From positions 1-23,468 of the forward strand of contig DBVW01000015.1 of assembly GCA_002308495.1 (NCBI GenBank): DNA of 23,468 bases, in the 5' to 3' direction. Within the stretch, counting starts at the first letter, position 1. Every line of letters starts with the position of its first letter. The notes under the pieces are model-generated. The model was not told the DNA's origin. It worked only from the letters and a program-made list of their open reading frames with translations, and searched no databases. The position numbers and the translations under genes were made by a program. Source of the stretch: Alphaproteobacteria bacterium UBA1254. Its GTDB lineage: Bacteria; Pseudomonadota; Alphaproteobacteria; RF32; CAG-239. Below, in pieces: positions 15,698 through 23,046 of the stretch.

Positions 15698-17008
15698 TTA
15701 AAACGCCGTAAAATAATTCGGCAATATTGATTTTAACTTATCAGCGTGAACAGCATCCGCTTTTGCGAGAATCATTATTTGATCTTCATTTTCGGTTATA
15801 CTTAAAACTTTTGCATATTTATAAATAATGCTCAAACTTTTACCATCCGAGGCGGGCAATATCAAAGAAAAAGTTTTAGATTGCCGTGATAATTTTTCAT
15901 CTATCAATTCAAGCAAATCCGAACAGCCTTCACCGCTCAAAGCAGAAACGCAAAGCTGTTCATTTTTTGAACGCTTTACTTTTTGTTCCAACGATTTTTT
16001 CTCATCACAGGACAACAAATCTGTTTTATTGAAAATTTCGATATAATTATCATTATTTTCAATATTTTTTAACCCGAGATGATGCAAAACAGCCAACACA
16101 TCTTTGCGTTGGATCTCACAATCCGGATTTGAAACATCTCGGACATGGATAATAATATCAGCCTCTAAAACCTCTTCCAATGTAGAACGGAAAGCCATGA
16201 CCAACTCATGCGGCAAATTCGAAATAAAACCTACCGTATCCGATAAAATAACTTCTTTGCCGGAAGCAAGCCTGATTTTACGCAAAACAGGATCCAAAGT
16301 CGCAAACAGCATATTTTCCGCCATAACATTTTCATTCGCCAAACGATTAAAAAGCGAAGATTTTCCGGCATTTGTATATCCGACCAGCGCAATCACGGAA
16401 TACGGAACTTTTTTTCTGTTACCGCGTTGAAGACCGCGTGTATTTTTTACTTTTTCAAGTTCTTTCTTTATTTTAACGATCTTATCGCCAATAATGCGTT
16501 TATCAAGTTCAATCTGTTTTTCACCCGGACCGCCCAAAAAACCGGCACCGCCGCGTTGACGCTCCAAGTGTGTCCAAGAACGCACTAACCTTGAACGTTG
16601 ATAAGTCAAATGTGCAAGTTCCACCTGCAGTTTGCCTTCGCTTGTTTGAGCACGCTCTCCGAAAATCTCCAAAATAAGAGCCGTCCTGTCAATAACTTTA
16701 ACCTTTAAGGATTTTTCTAAATTTCGTTGTTGAATAGGTGTCAGAGCAGTATCAACAACAACCAAAAAAACGCCTTGTTCTTCAATAATCGGCAATAACT
16801 TTTCAACAAAACCTTTTGAAAAATACGTTGCCGGCTTAATTTCCTTTATTCGAATCGTTTCGACATAAACAACATTCAAACCAATAGCAAGTGCTAAGCC
16901 GACAGCTTCACCTTCTCTGCTTTCGGCAGAAAAAGCCAAACCATTGCCAACAACATCCGGACAGATGACAATTGTGTTTGTGGTTTTGTTTTGCTCTAAT
17001 TCAAGCAC
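15698..17008 (-). CDS. hflX: HflX, ribosome-associated GTPase
   Basis: A translational GTPase that binds the 50S subunit and splits stalled or heat-damaged ribosomes. The 436 residues contain the HflX N-terminal domain, the signature region GGAGFLGGPGEKQIELDKR, then the G domain with G1 GYTNAGKSSL, G3 DTVGF and G4 NKTD, and a C-terminal domain. The start is a GTG at 17008, two bases after the hfq stop, with no good ribosome binding site, so translation is probably coupled to hfq. The hfq-hflX order is the widespread proteobacterial one. Confidence 0.96.
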   Translation of the reverse strand: MLELEQNKTTNTIVICPDVVGNGLAFSAESREGEAVGLALAIGLNVVYVETIRIKEIKPATYFSKGFVEKLLPIIEEQGVFLVVVDTALTPIQQRNLEKSLKVKVIDRTALILEIFGERAQTSEGKLQVELAHLTYQRSRLVRSWTHLERQRGGAGFLGGPGEKQIELDKRIIGDKIVKIKKELEKVKNTRGLQRGNRKKVPYSVIALVGYTNAGKSSLFNRLANENVMAENMLFATLDPVLRKIRLASGKEVILSDTVGFISNLPHELVMAFRSTLEEVLEADIIIHVRDVSNPDCEIQRKDVLAVLHHLGLKNIENNDNYIEIFNKTDLLSCDEKKSLEQKVKRSKNEQLCVSALSGEGCSDLLELIDEKLSRQSKTFSLILPASDGKSLSIIYKYAKVLSITENEDQIMILAKADAVHADKLKSILPNYFTAF

Positions 17009-17010
17009 TT

Positions 17011-17229
17011 TTAATTTTCAGCAACATCAACCGCTTGCGAAGGCATAATCGTTGATACCGCATGCTTATAAACAAGCTGTGTATGACCGTCTCTCCGCAA
17101 CAACAAAGCATTATCGTCAAAAAACGTAATCACACCTTGCAATTTGACACCATTAATTAAAAATACCGTAACAGAAATCTTATTTTCTTTGATATCAGAT
17201 AAAAAATCTTCTTGAGCATTTTTGGTCAT
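17011..17229 (-). CDS. hfq: Hfq RNA chaperone
   Basis: A ring-forming Sm-like protein that pairs small RNAs with mRNAs. Both Sm motifs are visible: ITVFLINGVKLQG-like (SVTVFLINGVKLQGVITFFD) and the Sm2 motif YKHAVSTIMP. I choose the ATG at 17229 (72 residues) over the one at 17247, because AAGGAA lies eight bases before the former and would fall within codons of the longer version, while the ATG at 17247 has no ribosome binding site. The protein has almost no acidic C-terminal tail, as is common in alphaproteobacteria. A good promoter lies just upstream. Confidence 0.96.
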   Translation of the reverse strand: MTKNAQEDFLSDIKENKISVTVFLINGVKLQGVITFFDDNALLLRRDGHTQLVYKHAVSTIMPSQAVDVAEN

Positions 17230-17266
17230 TTTCTTATTCCTTTTCATTTATTCTAATGACCCTATC

Positions 17267-17295
17267 AGAATATGCACAATATTTAAAGATGTAAA
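17267..17295 (-). promoter_or_regulatory. Promoter of hfq-hflX
   Basis: Minus strand: TTTACA (17290-17295), 17-base spacer, TATTCT (17267-17272). The start would be near 17260, about 31 bases before the hfq ATG. Confidence 0.6.
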
Positions 17296-17393
17296 GCGCA
17301 TTTTTTATGTAGGGGATAAATTGAAAAGAATTAAATATCAACCAGTCGTTATTTGTGTTTTTCAAAAAAGCTCGAAGAATGCAATAAATAATA

Positions 17394-17425
17394 AGACGCC
17401 CGACCGAGCGCGAAGGACGGCGTCT
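17394..17425 (-). terminator. Terminator of the nuclease-SUKH-sua5 operon
   Basis: AGACGCC (17394-17400) pairs with GGCGTCT (17419-17425). Read on the minus strand, the hairpin starts three bases after the sua5 stop and is followed by a T-rich tract (TTATTATTTATT). The loop is long (18 bases) but GC-rich. Confidence 0.65.
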
Positions 17426-17428
17426 GTA

Positions 17429-18388
17429 TCAGTTATCCATTATACGAGTTTTTTTATATGCGGCACGGCGAATGCGATCATTGATAGCTAACCCCAATCC
17501 CTTTTCAGGAATGGGAGACATCGCAATTTTGCGCCCGTCCGCATCAGCAATACGCATAAATGCAAACAAATTAGCCGCCGCCTCAGATAAATTACCGCTT
17601 GAACTCAAATTTAAATCACAATCTTCGACATCTCCGAAACCGATGAAAAACTCACCATTTTCACGCCTGGTTGCATTTATTCTGAATTCATGTGTGGGCG
17701 CATAATGTTTTAAAAGCTGTCCGGGAGATGACGGCAAATCAGGATTTCCATGAGAAATTAAAATCTTTTCACCCAAAAAAGATTCCAAATCTTCTAAAGC
17801 AATGCCGCCTGCTCTGAGCAAAACGACTTGTCGTGTCGTTAAATCAATAATCGTAGACTCAACACCCACTTTACATTTTCCGCCATCTAAAATCATATCA
17901 ACTTTATCACCCAAACTTTCCGCAACATGCAAAGCTGTTGTCGGTGATATGGTTTGTGATTTATTCGCCGATGGCGCAACAATCGGTACACCGCTTTTTT
18001 TAATAAGTTCAAGTGCAACCGGATGATTCGGCATCCGTACCGTTACCGTTTTAAGACCGGCACAAGCTAAATCAATGGCAGGATTTTCTTCTATTCTGTT
18101 TAAAACAAAAGTCAGAGGTCCGGGCCAAAAATGTTTTGCAAGTGAAAGAACCCGTTCATCGACAGCCGCATACGTCTTTAAAAAATCTATTTCCGCAATA
18201 TGTGAAATAAGCGGATTAAAAGAAGGACGCCCTTTGGCCTCATAAATTGAAACGACTGCCTTTGAATCATAAACGTTCGCACCAAGACCGTAAACCGTTT
18301 CAGTCGGAAAAGCGACCAAACCGCCTTGCAAAATAACTTCGGCGGCTTTCAAAATATTTTCATCATTTGCTTTAAAAATATTAGTCAT
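17429..18388 (-). CDS. sua5: Sua5, threonylcarbamoyl-AMP synthase
   Basis: Makes L-threonylcarbamoyl-AMP from threonine, bicarbonate and ATP for tRNA t6A37 synthesis. The 319 residues include a YrdC domain (about 10-195) with the PTETVYGLGANV motif, KGRPSFNPL and the PSANKS motif, and a C-terminal Sua5 domain (about 200-319) that marks the long type rather than TsaC. The ATG at 18388 is six bases after the SUKH gene's stop, with a GAGAAAAG site. It is the last gene of an operon headed by the putative HNH nuclease, so an essential enzyme is co-transcribed with accessory genes. It works in the same pathway as tsaB at 13375-14028. Confidence 0.95.
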   Translation of the reverse strand: MTNIFKANDENILKAAEVILQGGLVAFPTETVYGLGANVYDSKAVVSIYEAKGRPSFNPLISHIAEIDFLKTYAAVDERVLSLAKHFWPGPLTFVLNRIEENPAIDLACAGLKTVTVRMPNHPVALELIKKSGVPIVAPSANKSQTISPTTALHVAESLGDKVDMILDGGKCKVGVESTIIDLTTRQVVLLRAGGIALEDLESFLGEKILISHGNPDLPSSPGQLLKHYAPTHEFRINATRRENGEFFIGFGDVEDCDLNLSSSGNLSEAAANLFAFMRIADADGRKIAMSPIPEKGLGLAINDRIRRAAYKKTRIMDN

Positions 18389-18394
18389 CTTTTC

Positions 18395-18802
18395 TCAGTA
18401 ATGCAAAATTGAATTTAAACCTTCAGCCAAACCCTCGGCAGAAAAACTTTCCAACTCATCACCCGTTTCTCTGTCAACAAGGAAATAATCTTTTTGCCTT
18501 TCATCATAAACCAAAAAACAAAAGTCATCATAACCTAAAATGACCATATCTTTTGAGCCATTATGAATTTCATTAAACACAACGATATCAAGCCCTTTAT
18601 CTCTCGGATCAATTCCCAAAACAGCAGAATCTTCACCTCTCAAACCATTATAACTTTGCAAAAATGTAAGAAACTCTATCGGCAAAAACGGATATCCTGA
18701 TTTGACAAGCTCTTTTTGTGTTTCAATCACATTTCTTTTAGTGAAAGGCCCTTCTTGCACTTCATAACCATTTTTTTTCAAAGTGTTAATCAGATTCATC
18801 AT
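18395..18802 (-). CDS. SMI1/KNR4 (SUKH) family protein, putative immunity protein
   Basis: A 135-residue soluble protein with the SUKH-fold pattern: an N-terminal helix, then LPIEFLTFLQSYNGLRG (the family's 'lP.d...fl...NG' signature), followed by the beta-rich core with GIDPRDKGLDIVVFN, VILGYDDFCFLVYDE and a C-terminal helix (SAEGLAEGLNSIL). SUKH proteins are the commonest immunity proteins of polymorphic nuclease toxins (family knowledge). The ATG at 18802 overlaps the stop of the upstream HNH-type gene as ATGATGA, so the two are translationally coupled. This makes an immunity role against that protein plausible but untested; SUKH proteins also have other regulatory roles. Confidence 0.8.
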   Translation of the reverse strand: MMNLINTLKKNGYEVQEGPFTKRNVIETQKELVKSGYPFLPIEFLTFLQSYNGLRGEDSAVLGIDPRDKGLDIVVFNEIHNGSKDMVILGYDDFCFLVYDERQKDYFLVDRETGDELESFSAEGLAEGLNSILHY

Positions 18803-20265
18803 CTTGTACGTACCTTTTTCAACAACATTTTACATTGTTTATTCATTCTGCGATAATTTTTACTTTTATAGCGTTCAACTTCCTGATCCACATTAAACAC
18901 ATCTTTATGGTGTGATCGGTCATATGCTGCCTGATTAAGCGCAAGCTGTTTCATACATTCGACATAATTAACAACGTGTTGATCATCTATTTTGTTGCGT
19001 TTTGTTTGCTTAGCTTTATTAAAATCAAAAGACATTCTCTCTTTCGGCTTAAAACCAATCACAAAAACAGTATCTGCATCTACAAACTCAAGCCTTTTAG
19101 AATAGCTCTTTGTTTGTCCGCGTTGCTTAACTCTGTCACATCTGTGAATAAACAAACTGTGAATATCAGCTCTTACCAAGCACAAGTTCTTTTTATAATT
19201 TGCATACGCCACACTTTTCAAATCACCGGCATCAGTAACTGCATGTTTATGGTGCACATCAAAAGATGGAAAATCAGCGCCGTTAAGCTTCTTTCCATTT
19301 TCATCTCGTGCTGCAAGCAAATATCCTTTTTTTGCATCTATAAGAGAATCAATCAACACTTGAGGGATTTTTTCTCCGAGCTTAAAGCCTTTGCAGTTGA
19401 TATTTTCTTTTTTTAAGTCGGCAAGAACTTTTTCCGTAAAACGAAGCTCCGTAATCACAAGCTTTGATGAATTATATTTACCAAACCGCTTCATCATATT
19501 AAGCATTGAATACACATAGCGCTCATCCCAACCTTGTTTAAGGAGCATCTCAGCCATTTGATCTCCCTGACGTCGGGCCAAATCTCTCACAAATTCATTT
19601 CGAACCGAAATTTCTTTCTGAAAAGTAATTTTTTGTTCATTGCTCTGTTTTTGAAATGCCTGTACAACCAAATCCGAAAAATCACGCGGAGTCATAAGTT
19701 GCAAAATCTGAGGATCAATTTTATATTTGACCAAATAAGCTTTTAAATTTCTTTCAATGTGGCGAAAACTTTGAAATCTCGAAAACAACTTCCATGACGG
19801 CGAAGATTCAAAATCATATTCTACGGTTTTCGGACGTTTTTGCAAAGGATTGTCCATAAGTTCTCTGTAATAAGGGCTTAATTCTCTTTCTCTCAATCCT
19901 TGCTTTAAACGGTCAATCGTTCCGTAAAAATCCATACGTATCATCAAAACTTCTTGCTTATGCAAATAATTTCCGTCATATTGCGCACGCTTAAATCCGG
20001 CAGCTTGTAAAATCTCATCTAATTTTTCCGCTGCCTTCATATTAAGTTTTGTTTTTTTCTTTCCCGTTTCATTGGAAAGTTTCGAAAGCATTTCATAAGC
20101 TCTGCCGGCATCTTCAATTGAAAGATTGTAAAAATCGTCAATATATTCATTATCGTGATACAAAACAGCCAAATAAGGCTTCATTGCAATTTCAAGCTCT
20201 TCCGAGCGTTTATCTGCAACTTCAATGATATGCTTACGCCTGTATTTACTGCCCTTTTGTGCCAT
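18799..20265 (-). CDS. Putative HNH-fold nuclease, toxin-like partner of the SUKH protein
   Basis: A 488-residue protein without signal peptide or membrane segment. The first 320 residues are mostly charged helices that I do not recognise. The C-terminal third has an HNH-like arrangement: FDVHHKH with His338 and His339, then ANYKKNLCLV with Asn360, then IHSLFIH with His369 and His374, the D.HH...N...H order of HNH/endonuclease VII nucleases. A very basic tail follows (KQTKRNK and MLLKKVRTR). The ATG at 20265 is chosen (GGCGAG site upstream); the frame's upstream TTG at 20307 lacks support and lies at the promoter. The gene overlaps its SUKH neighbour by 4 bp. No secretion or delivery domain is seen, so whether it is a toxin, a phage-defence nuclease or a housekeeping RNA/DNA enzyme is open. 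Confidence 0.7.
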   Translation of the reverse strand: MAQKGSKYRRKHIIEVADKRSEELEIAMKPYLAVLYHDNEYIDDFYNLSIEDAGRAYEMLSKLSNETGKKKTKLNMKAAEKLDEILQAAGFKRAQYDGNYLHKQEVLMIRMDFYGTIDRLKQGLRERELSPYYRELMDNPLQKRPKTVEYDFESSPSWKLFSRFQSFRHIERNLKAYLVKYKIDPQILQLMTPRDFSDLVVQAFQKQSNEQKITFQKEISVRNEFVRDLARRQGDQMAEMLLKQGWDERYVYSMLNMMKRFGKYNSSKLVITELRFTEKVLADLKKENINCKGFKLGEKIPQVLIDSLIDAKKGYLLAARDENGKKLNGADFPSFDVHHKHAVTDAGDLKSVAYANYKKNLCLVRADIHSLFIHRCDRVKQRGQTKSYSKRLEFVDADTVFVIGFKPKERMSFDFNKAKQTKRNKIDDQHVVNYVECMKQLALNQAAYDRSHHKDVFNVDQEVERYKSKNYRRMNKQCKMLLKKVRTR

Positions 20266-20295
20266 TAAAATCTCGCCAAAATCACATTTTGTCCA

Positions 20296-20324
20296 AATAT
20301 AAATCAAAACAATTTTTAAAGCAA
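20296..20324 (-). promoter_or_regulatory. Promoter of the HNH-SUKH-sua5 operon
   Basis: Minus strand: TTGCTT (20319-20324), 17-base spacer, TATATT (20296-20301). The predicted start is near 20289, leaving a short leader of about 24 bases before the ATG at 20265. Confidence 0.6.
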
Positions 20325-20403
20325 TGGATTTTTTAAAAAAAAGTAACAGATTTTTAGAACATTATGATTTATAATTCTCCAAAAATTACTTTAGGAGAAA
20401 AAA

Positions 20404-21846
20404 ATGGTTGAATATATTTTTGAAAACAAAAGATTATCAAACGTTGCGACAACAATTTTCAGTGCAAGCAAACCGACGGCGGAATCTCTCAAAAAATTTC
20501 TGCCTGAAGATGATGCTATGATGCTCATGCACTATATTCGTTCCAAATCCGCGAAAAATGGTGATATTTTAACAATCAATTCCTATAAACGCAAATTCGT
20601 CATTGTTATTTCGGATATTAAAAATGAAAAAAACTATCGCATACTCGGCGGAAAAATATATAAACACATCAAAAAAGAAAAAGAAGCGCTGATCCTTATA
20701 CCGAAAGAGTTTGAGAACAATGCGGCCTATGAGATGGCTCTTGGAATTGAACTTGGATCCTATTCATTTGACAAATACATCACAAAACGCGACGAAAAAA
20801 ATTTTCCAAAACTTGAAACCGTTTATTTTAAAACCAAAGGTAAACCCTTAAGTTCGAAACAATATATACCCTATGCCGCATTGGCAAACGGTGTGCGTTA
20901 TGCAAGGGACCTCACAAACGAACCTTCAAACAACATGACCCCGCAAATGATGTCAGATGACATCCGCCGCCTCGGCTATTTAGGTCTTGATGTCGAAATT
21001 TTAGATGAAAAACGCATGAAATCAAATGATTTCAATTTGGCCTTAGCCGTCGCACAGGGTTCGGAAAACAAGCCGCGCGTTGCTGTCATTAAATGGATAG
21101 GCAACAAAGAAAATGAAAACTTTGATTTAGGTCTTGTCGGTAAAGGTGTCACATTCGATTCGGGCGGCATATCCTTAAAACCGGGCAACGGCATGTGGGA
21201 TATGAAACAAGATATGGCAGGTGCCGCTGCTGTTGTCGGCGCTTTAAAAGTCATTGCCCTGCAAAAATTGCCCGTCAATGTCGTCGGTGTCGTCGGTCTT
21301 GTTGAAAATATGCCCTCAGGCACGGCCTCTCGTCCGGGCGATATTGTTACATCAATGTCCGGTCAAACCGTTGAAATTTTGAACACCGATGCCGAAGGCA
21401 GATTGGTCTTAGCCGATTGCTTGTGGTATATCCAATCCGAATACGGTGTCAAAAAAGTGATTGATATTGCAACCCTCACCGGCGCCATTATGGTTGCCCT
21501 CGGCACGGAAATGGCAGGTGTTATGGGCAACGACCAATCTTTTATCGAAAAAATCAAAAAAGCCGGCACAGCTTGTTCGGAAGAAGTATGGCAGCTTCCG
21601 TTAAATGCCGCCTACAACAAAATGATGGATTCTGATATTGCCGATATGAAAAACATCAGCGAATCAAGAAACGCAGGCTCAATCACAGCAGCTTGTTTCT
21701 TACAAAGATTTATCCAAAAAGGCGTTAAATGGGCGCACCTTGACATCGCCGGCATGGATAAAGAAACAAAAGGCAAACCGCTCACGCCGAAAGGTGCATC
21801 AGGTTTCGGTGTCAGCCTTTTTGTTGAAATCATCAAAAATCTGTAA
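20404..21846 (+). CDS. pepA: Leucyl aminopeptidase, M17 family
   Basis: A cytoplasmic two-metal aminopeptidase that removes N-terminal residues from peptides. The 480 residues have a variable N-terminal domain (to about 160) and the catalytic M17 domain: VGKGVTFDSGGISLKP with metal-binding Lys and Asp, and the signature NTDAEGRLVLAD at 327-338 with Asp and Glu ligands and the catalytic Arg. Length is typical. The ATG at 20404 has AGGAG seven bases upstream. A TATAAT at 20370-20375 is a likely -10, although no good -35 matches it. It is monocistronic, divergent from the HNH operon, and ended by a strong terminator. Some PepA proteins also bind DNA; nothing here tests that. Confidence 0.95.
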   Translation: MVEYIFENKRLSNVATTIFSASKPTAESLKKFLPEDDAMMLMHYIRSKSAKNGDILTINSYKRKFVIVISDIKNEKNYRILGGKIYKHIKKEKEALILIPKEFENNAAYEMALGIELGSYSFDKYITKRDEKNFPKLETVYFKTKGKPLSSKQYIPYAALANGVRYARDLTNEPSNNMTPQMMSDDIRRLGYLGLDVEILDEKRMKSNDFNLALAVAQGSENKPRVAVIKWIGNKENENFDLGLVGKGVTFDSGGISLKPGNGMWDMKQDMAGAAAVVGALKVIALQKLPVNVVGVVGLVENMPSGTASRPGDIVTSMSGQTVEILNTDAEGRLVLADCLWYIQSEYGVKKVIDIATLTGAIMVALGTEMAGVMGNDQSFIEKIKKAGTACSEEVWQLPLNAAYNKMMDSDIADMKNISESRNAGSITAACFLQRFIQKGVKWAHLDIAGMDKETKGKPLTPKGASGFGVSLFVEIIKNL

Positions 21847-21864
21847 TTACCCTGAAACAAAAAA

Positions 21865-21897
21865 ACACCTCTTGATAAAGCAAGAGGTGTTTTTTTG
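21865..21897 (+). terminator. Rho-independent terminator of pepA
   Basis: A perfect 10-bp stem (21865-21874 with 21881-21890), 6-base loop and a seven-T run. A-residues also precede the stem, so it could work in both directions. Confidence 0.93.
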
Positions 21898-21958
21898 TTT
21901 TATTTCTATTTTAATAAACACGGAGAAAACCCGCCGTTTTTATATATGGCCTGAAAAT

Positions 21959-21988
21959 TTGACAAGCGAATCTTTGATTTGCTATACT
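21959..21988 (+). promoter_or_regulatory. Strong promoter upstream of the phage-type remnant
   Basis: Perfect TTGACA (21959-21964), 18-base spacer, TATACT (21983-21988) preceded by TGC, an extended -10. Transcription would start near 21995, about 49 bases before the ATG at 22044. Confidence 0.65.
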
Positions 21989-22043
21989 ATAAATGAGGGT
22001 TTAAAAAACTCTAAAAAATTACTCCAATTTTATGAGGTTAAAA

Positions 22044-22907
22044 ATGCTAAACAACAATTTCGTAAATTTACTTAATAATCCAACAAAAAAAAATAAACTC
22101 ATAAATGATGATATTGTTTTTTCTCACAATGATAACAGAACAATTATTGTCTTTAATCCCGAACAAATCAAATCCGTTGACAATCGAGGCACGTTTAGCA
22201 AAGACAATCCGGATATTTTTTATCAGAGCGGTGTGGTGGATATGGTAAAAAATCTGTTTAAGCCAAAAGATAAAGATAAAAGAACATATATCAGCGATTT
22301 AAGAGCGGTCGAGAGAGGCGATGAAACAAGAATCCGTGTAGGTGAATTACCTCAAGTTTATAAAGAACTTGGTTTGTCTGCGGGTATGGTTAGGACGAAC
22401 AAAGATGTTATACTTAAAGATAGTATTGAAAAACATTACGTTCCTCTTAATGTTGTTGAGGATTTGCCTGAATTATTTGCTGATCCTATTATGGTAATGG
22501 ACTCGCGTAGCGTTGATGGTAGGCTTGTAGCTGTTTTGGACGCGGTGGATAAAAAAGGGCAACAAGTAATTGTTGCAATATCACCTAACAAAAAACAAGA
22601 GGGAGGATATCATTTTATCCCTAGTTTTTATGGTAAAACAAAAATAAGTAATTTTATTGAGACAAACATTAACGAAGGAAATTTAAAATACATAAAGAGC
22701 CAACAGGCACTGGACACGCTCCAATTGCGGACGCAAGTGAAAACCCTGCTTGGCTCTTTGAATAATAATATACTACAAAAATCTGACGTTGTCAAGAAAA
22801 AACCGAAAATGGTTTATCAGGGTGAGGGAAAGAAGGGCAAGCGCAAAGCAAAGGCGATGTATATTCCTGCACAAAGGGCGATATACCTGTTTAAGAACGC
22901 AGGATAA
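22044..22907 (+). pseudogene. Remnant of a phage polyvalent protein (MuF-C type domain)
   Basis: An open frame of 287 residues that looks like an excised middle piece of a very long phage or mobile-element polyvalent protein. Residues about 30-62 (IIVFNPEQIKSVDNRGTF then DIFYQ) match the usual tail of one polyvalent domain. Residues about 95-225 match the phage MuF C-terminal domain pattern: KHYVPLNVVEDLPELFADPIMV, DGRLVAVLDA and a FIPSFYGK segment. The last residues (KAMYIPAQRAIYLFKNAG) match the segment that, in full-length proteins, runs directly into an HExxH zincin peptidase; here a stop intervenes. Both ends are thus truncated. It nevertheless has a good ribosome binding site (GAGG) before the ATG at 22044, its own strong promoter and an intact frame, so it may still be expressed. 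Family assignment is from memory of the motifs. Confidence 0.65.
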
Positions 22908-22949
22908 AAACTTGTTAAGTCACCTTTTTTTCTTTTTCAATTTTCTTTC

Positions 22950-22977
22950 TTGACAATCATTTTTTTTGTGATAGGTT
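22950..22977 (+). promoter_or_regulatory. Probable metK promoter
   Basis: Perfect TTGACA (22950-22955), 16-base spacer and TAGGTT (22972-22977) preceded by TGA, an extended -10 that keeps the three key positions of the hexamer. The predicted start near 22984 coincides with the start of the riboswitch candidate. Confidence 0.5.
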
Positions 22978-22983
22978 GCAGTT

Positions 22984-23037
22984 CTAACGTGTGGATTTAA
23001 CCTAACTTGTCCGGCACTTAAACGGACTAAATAAGGA
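22984..23037 (+). promoter_or_regulatory. Candidate SAM-II/SAM-V-like riboswitch in the metK leader
   Basis: The leader is compact, about 63 bases, and ends in the AAGGAG ribosome binding site of metK. It carries GATTTAACC (22994-23002), the conserved loop sequence of SAM-II/SAM-V aptamers, and ACTAAATAAGGAG (23026-23038), which lines up with the GCTAAA(A)AAGG 3' end of SAM-II. An H-type pseudoknot is possible: P1 GTGT (22989-22992) with GCAC (23014-23017), and P2 GTCC (23009-23012) with GGAC (23024-23027). SAM-II riboswitches are alphaproteobacterial and hide the ribosome binding site when SAM is bound, which fits metK. P1 is short, so this is a candidate only. Confidence 0.5.
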
Positions 23038-23046
23038 GAATTAAAA

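Noticed and set aside
18976..19416. A 146-codon plus-strand frame
   Set aside because: It lies wholly opposite the HNH-type gene, is rich in Ile, Cys and Phe as antisense of a Lys/Asp-rich gene would be, and has no start signals.
22971..23006. TAGGTT/AACCTA stem as part of the metK leader RNA
   Set aside because: The left arm coincides with the predicted -10 box (22972-22977), so it would not be transcribed from that promoter.
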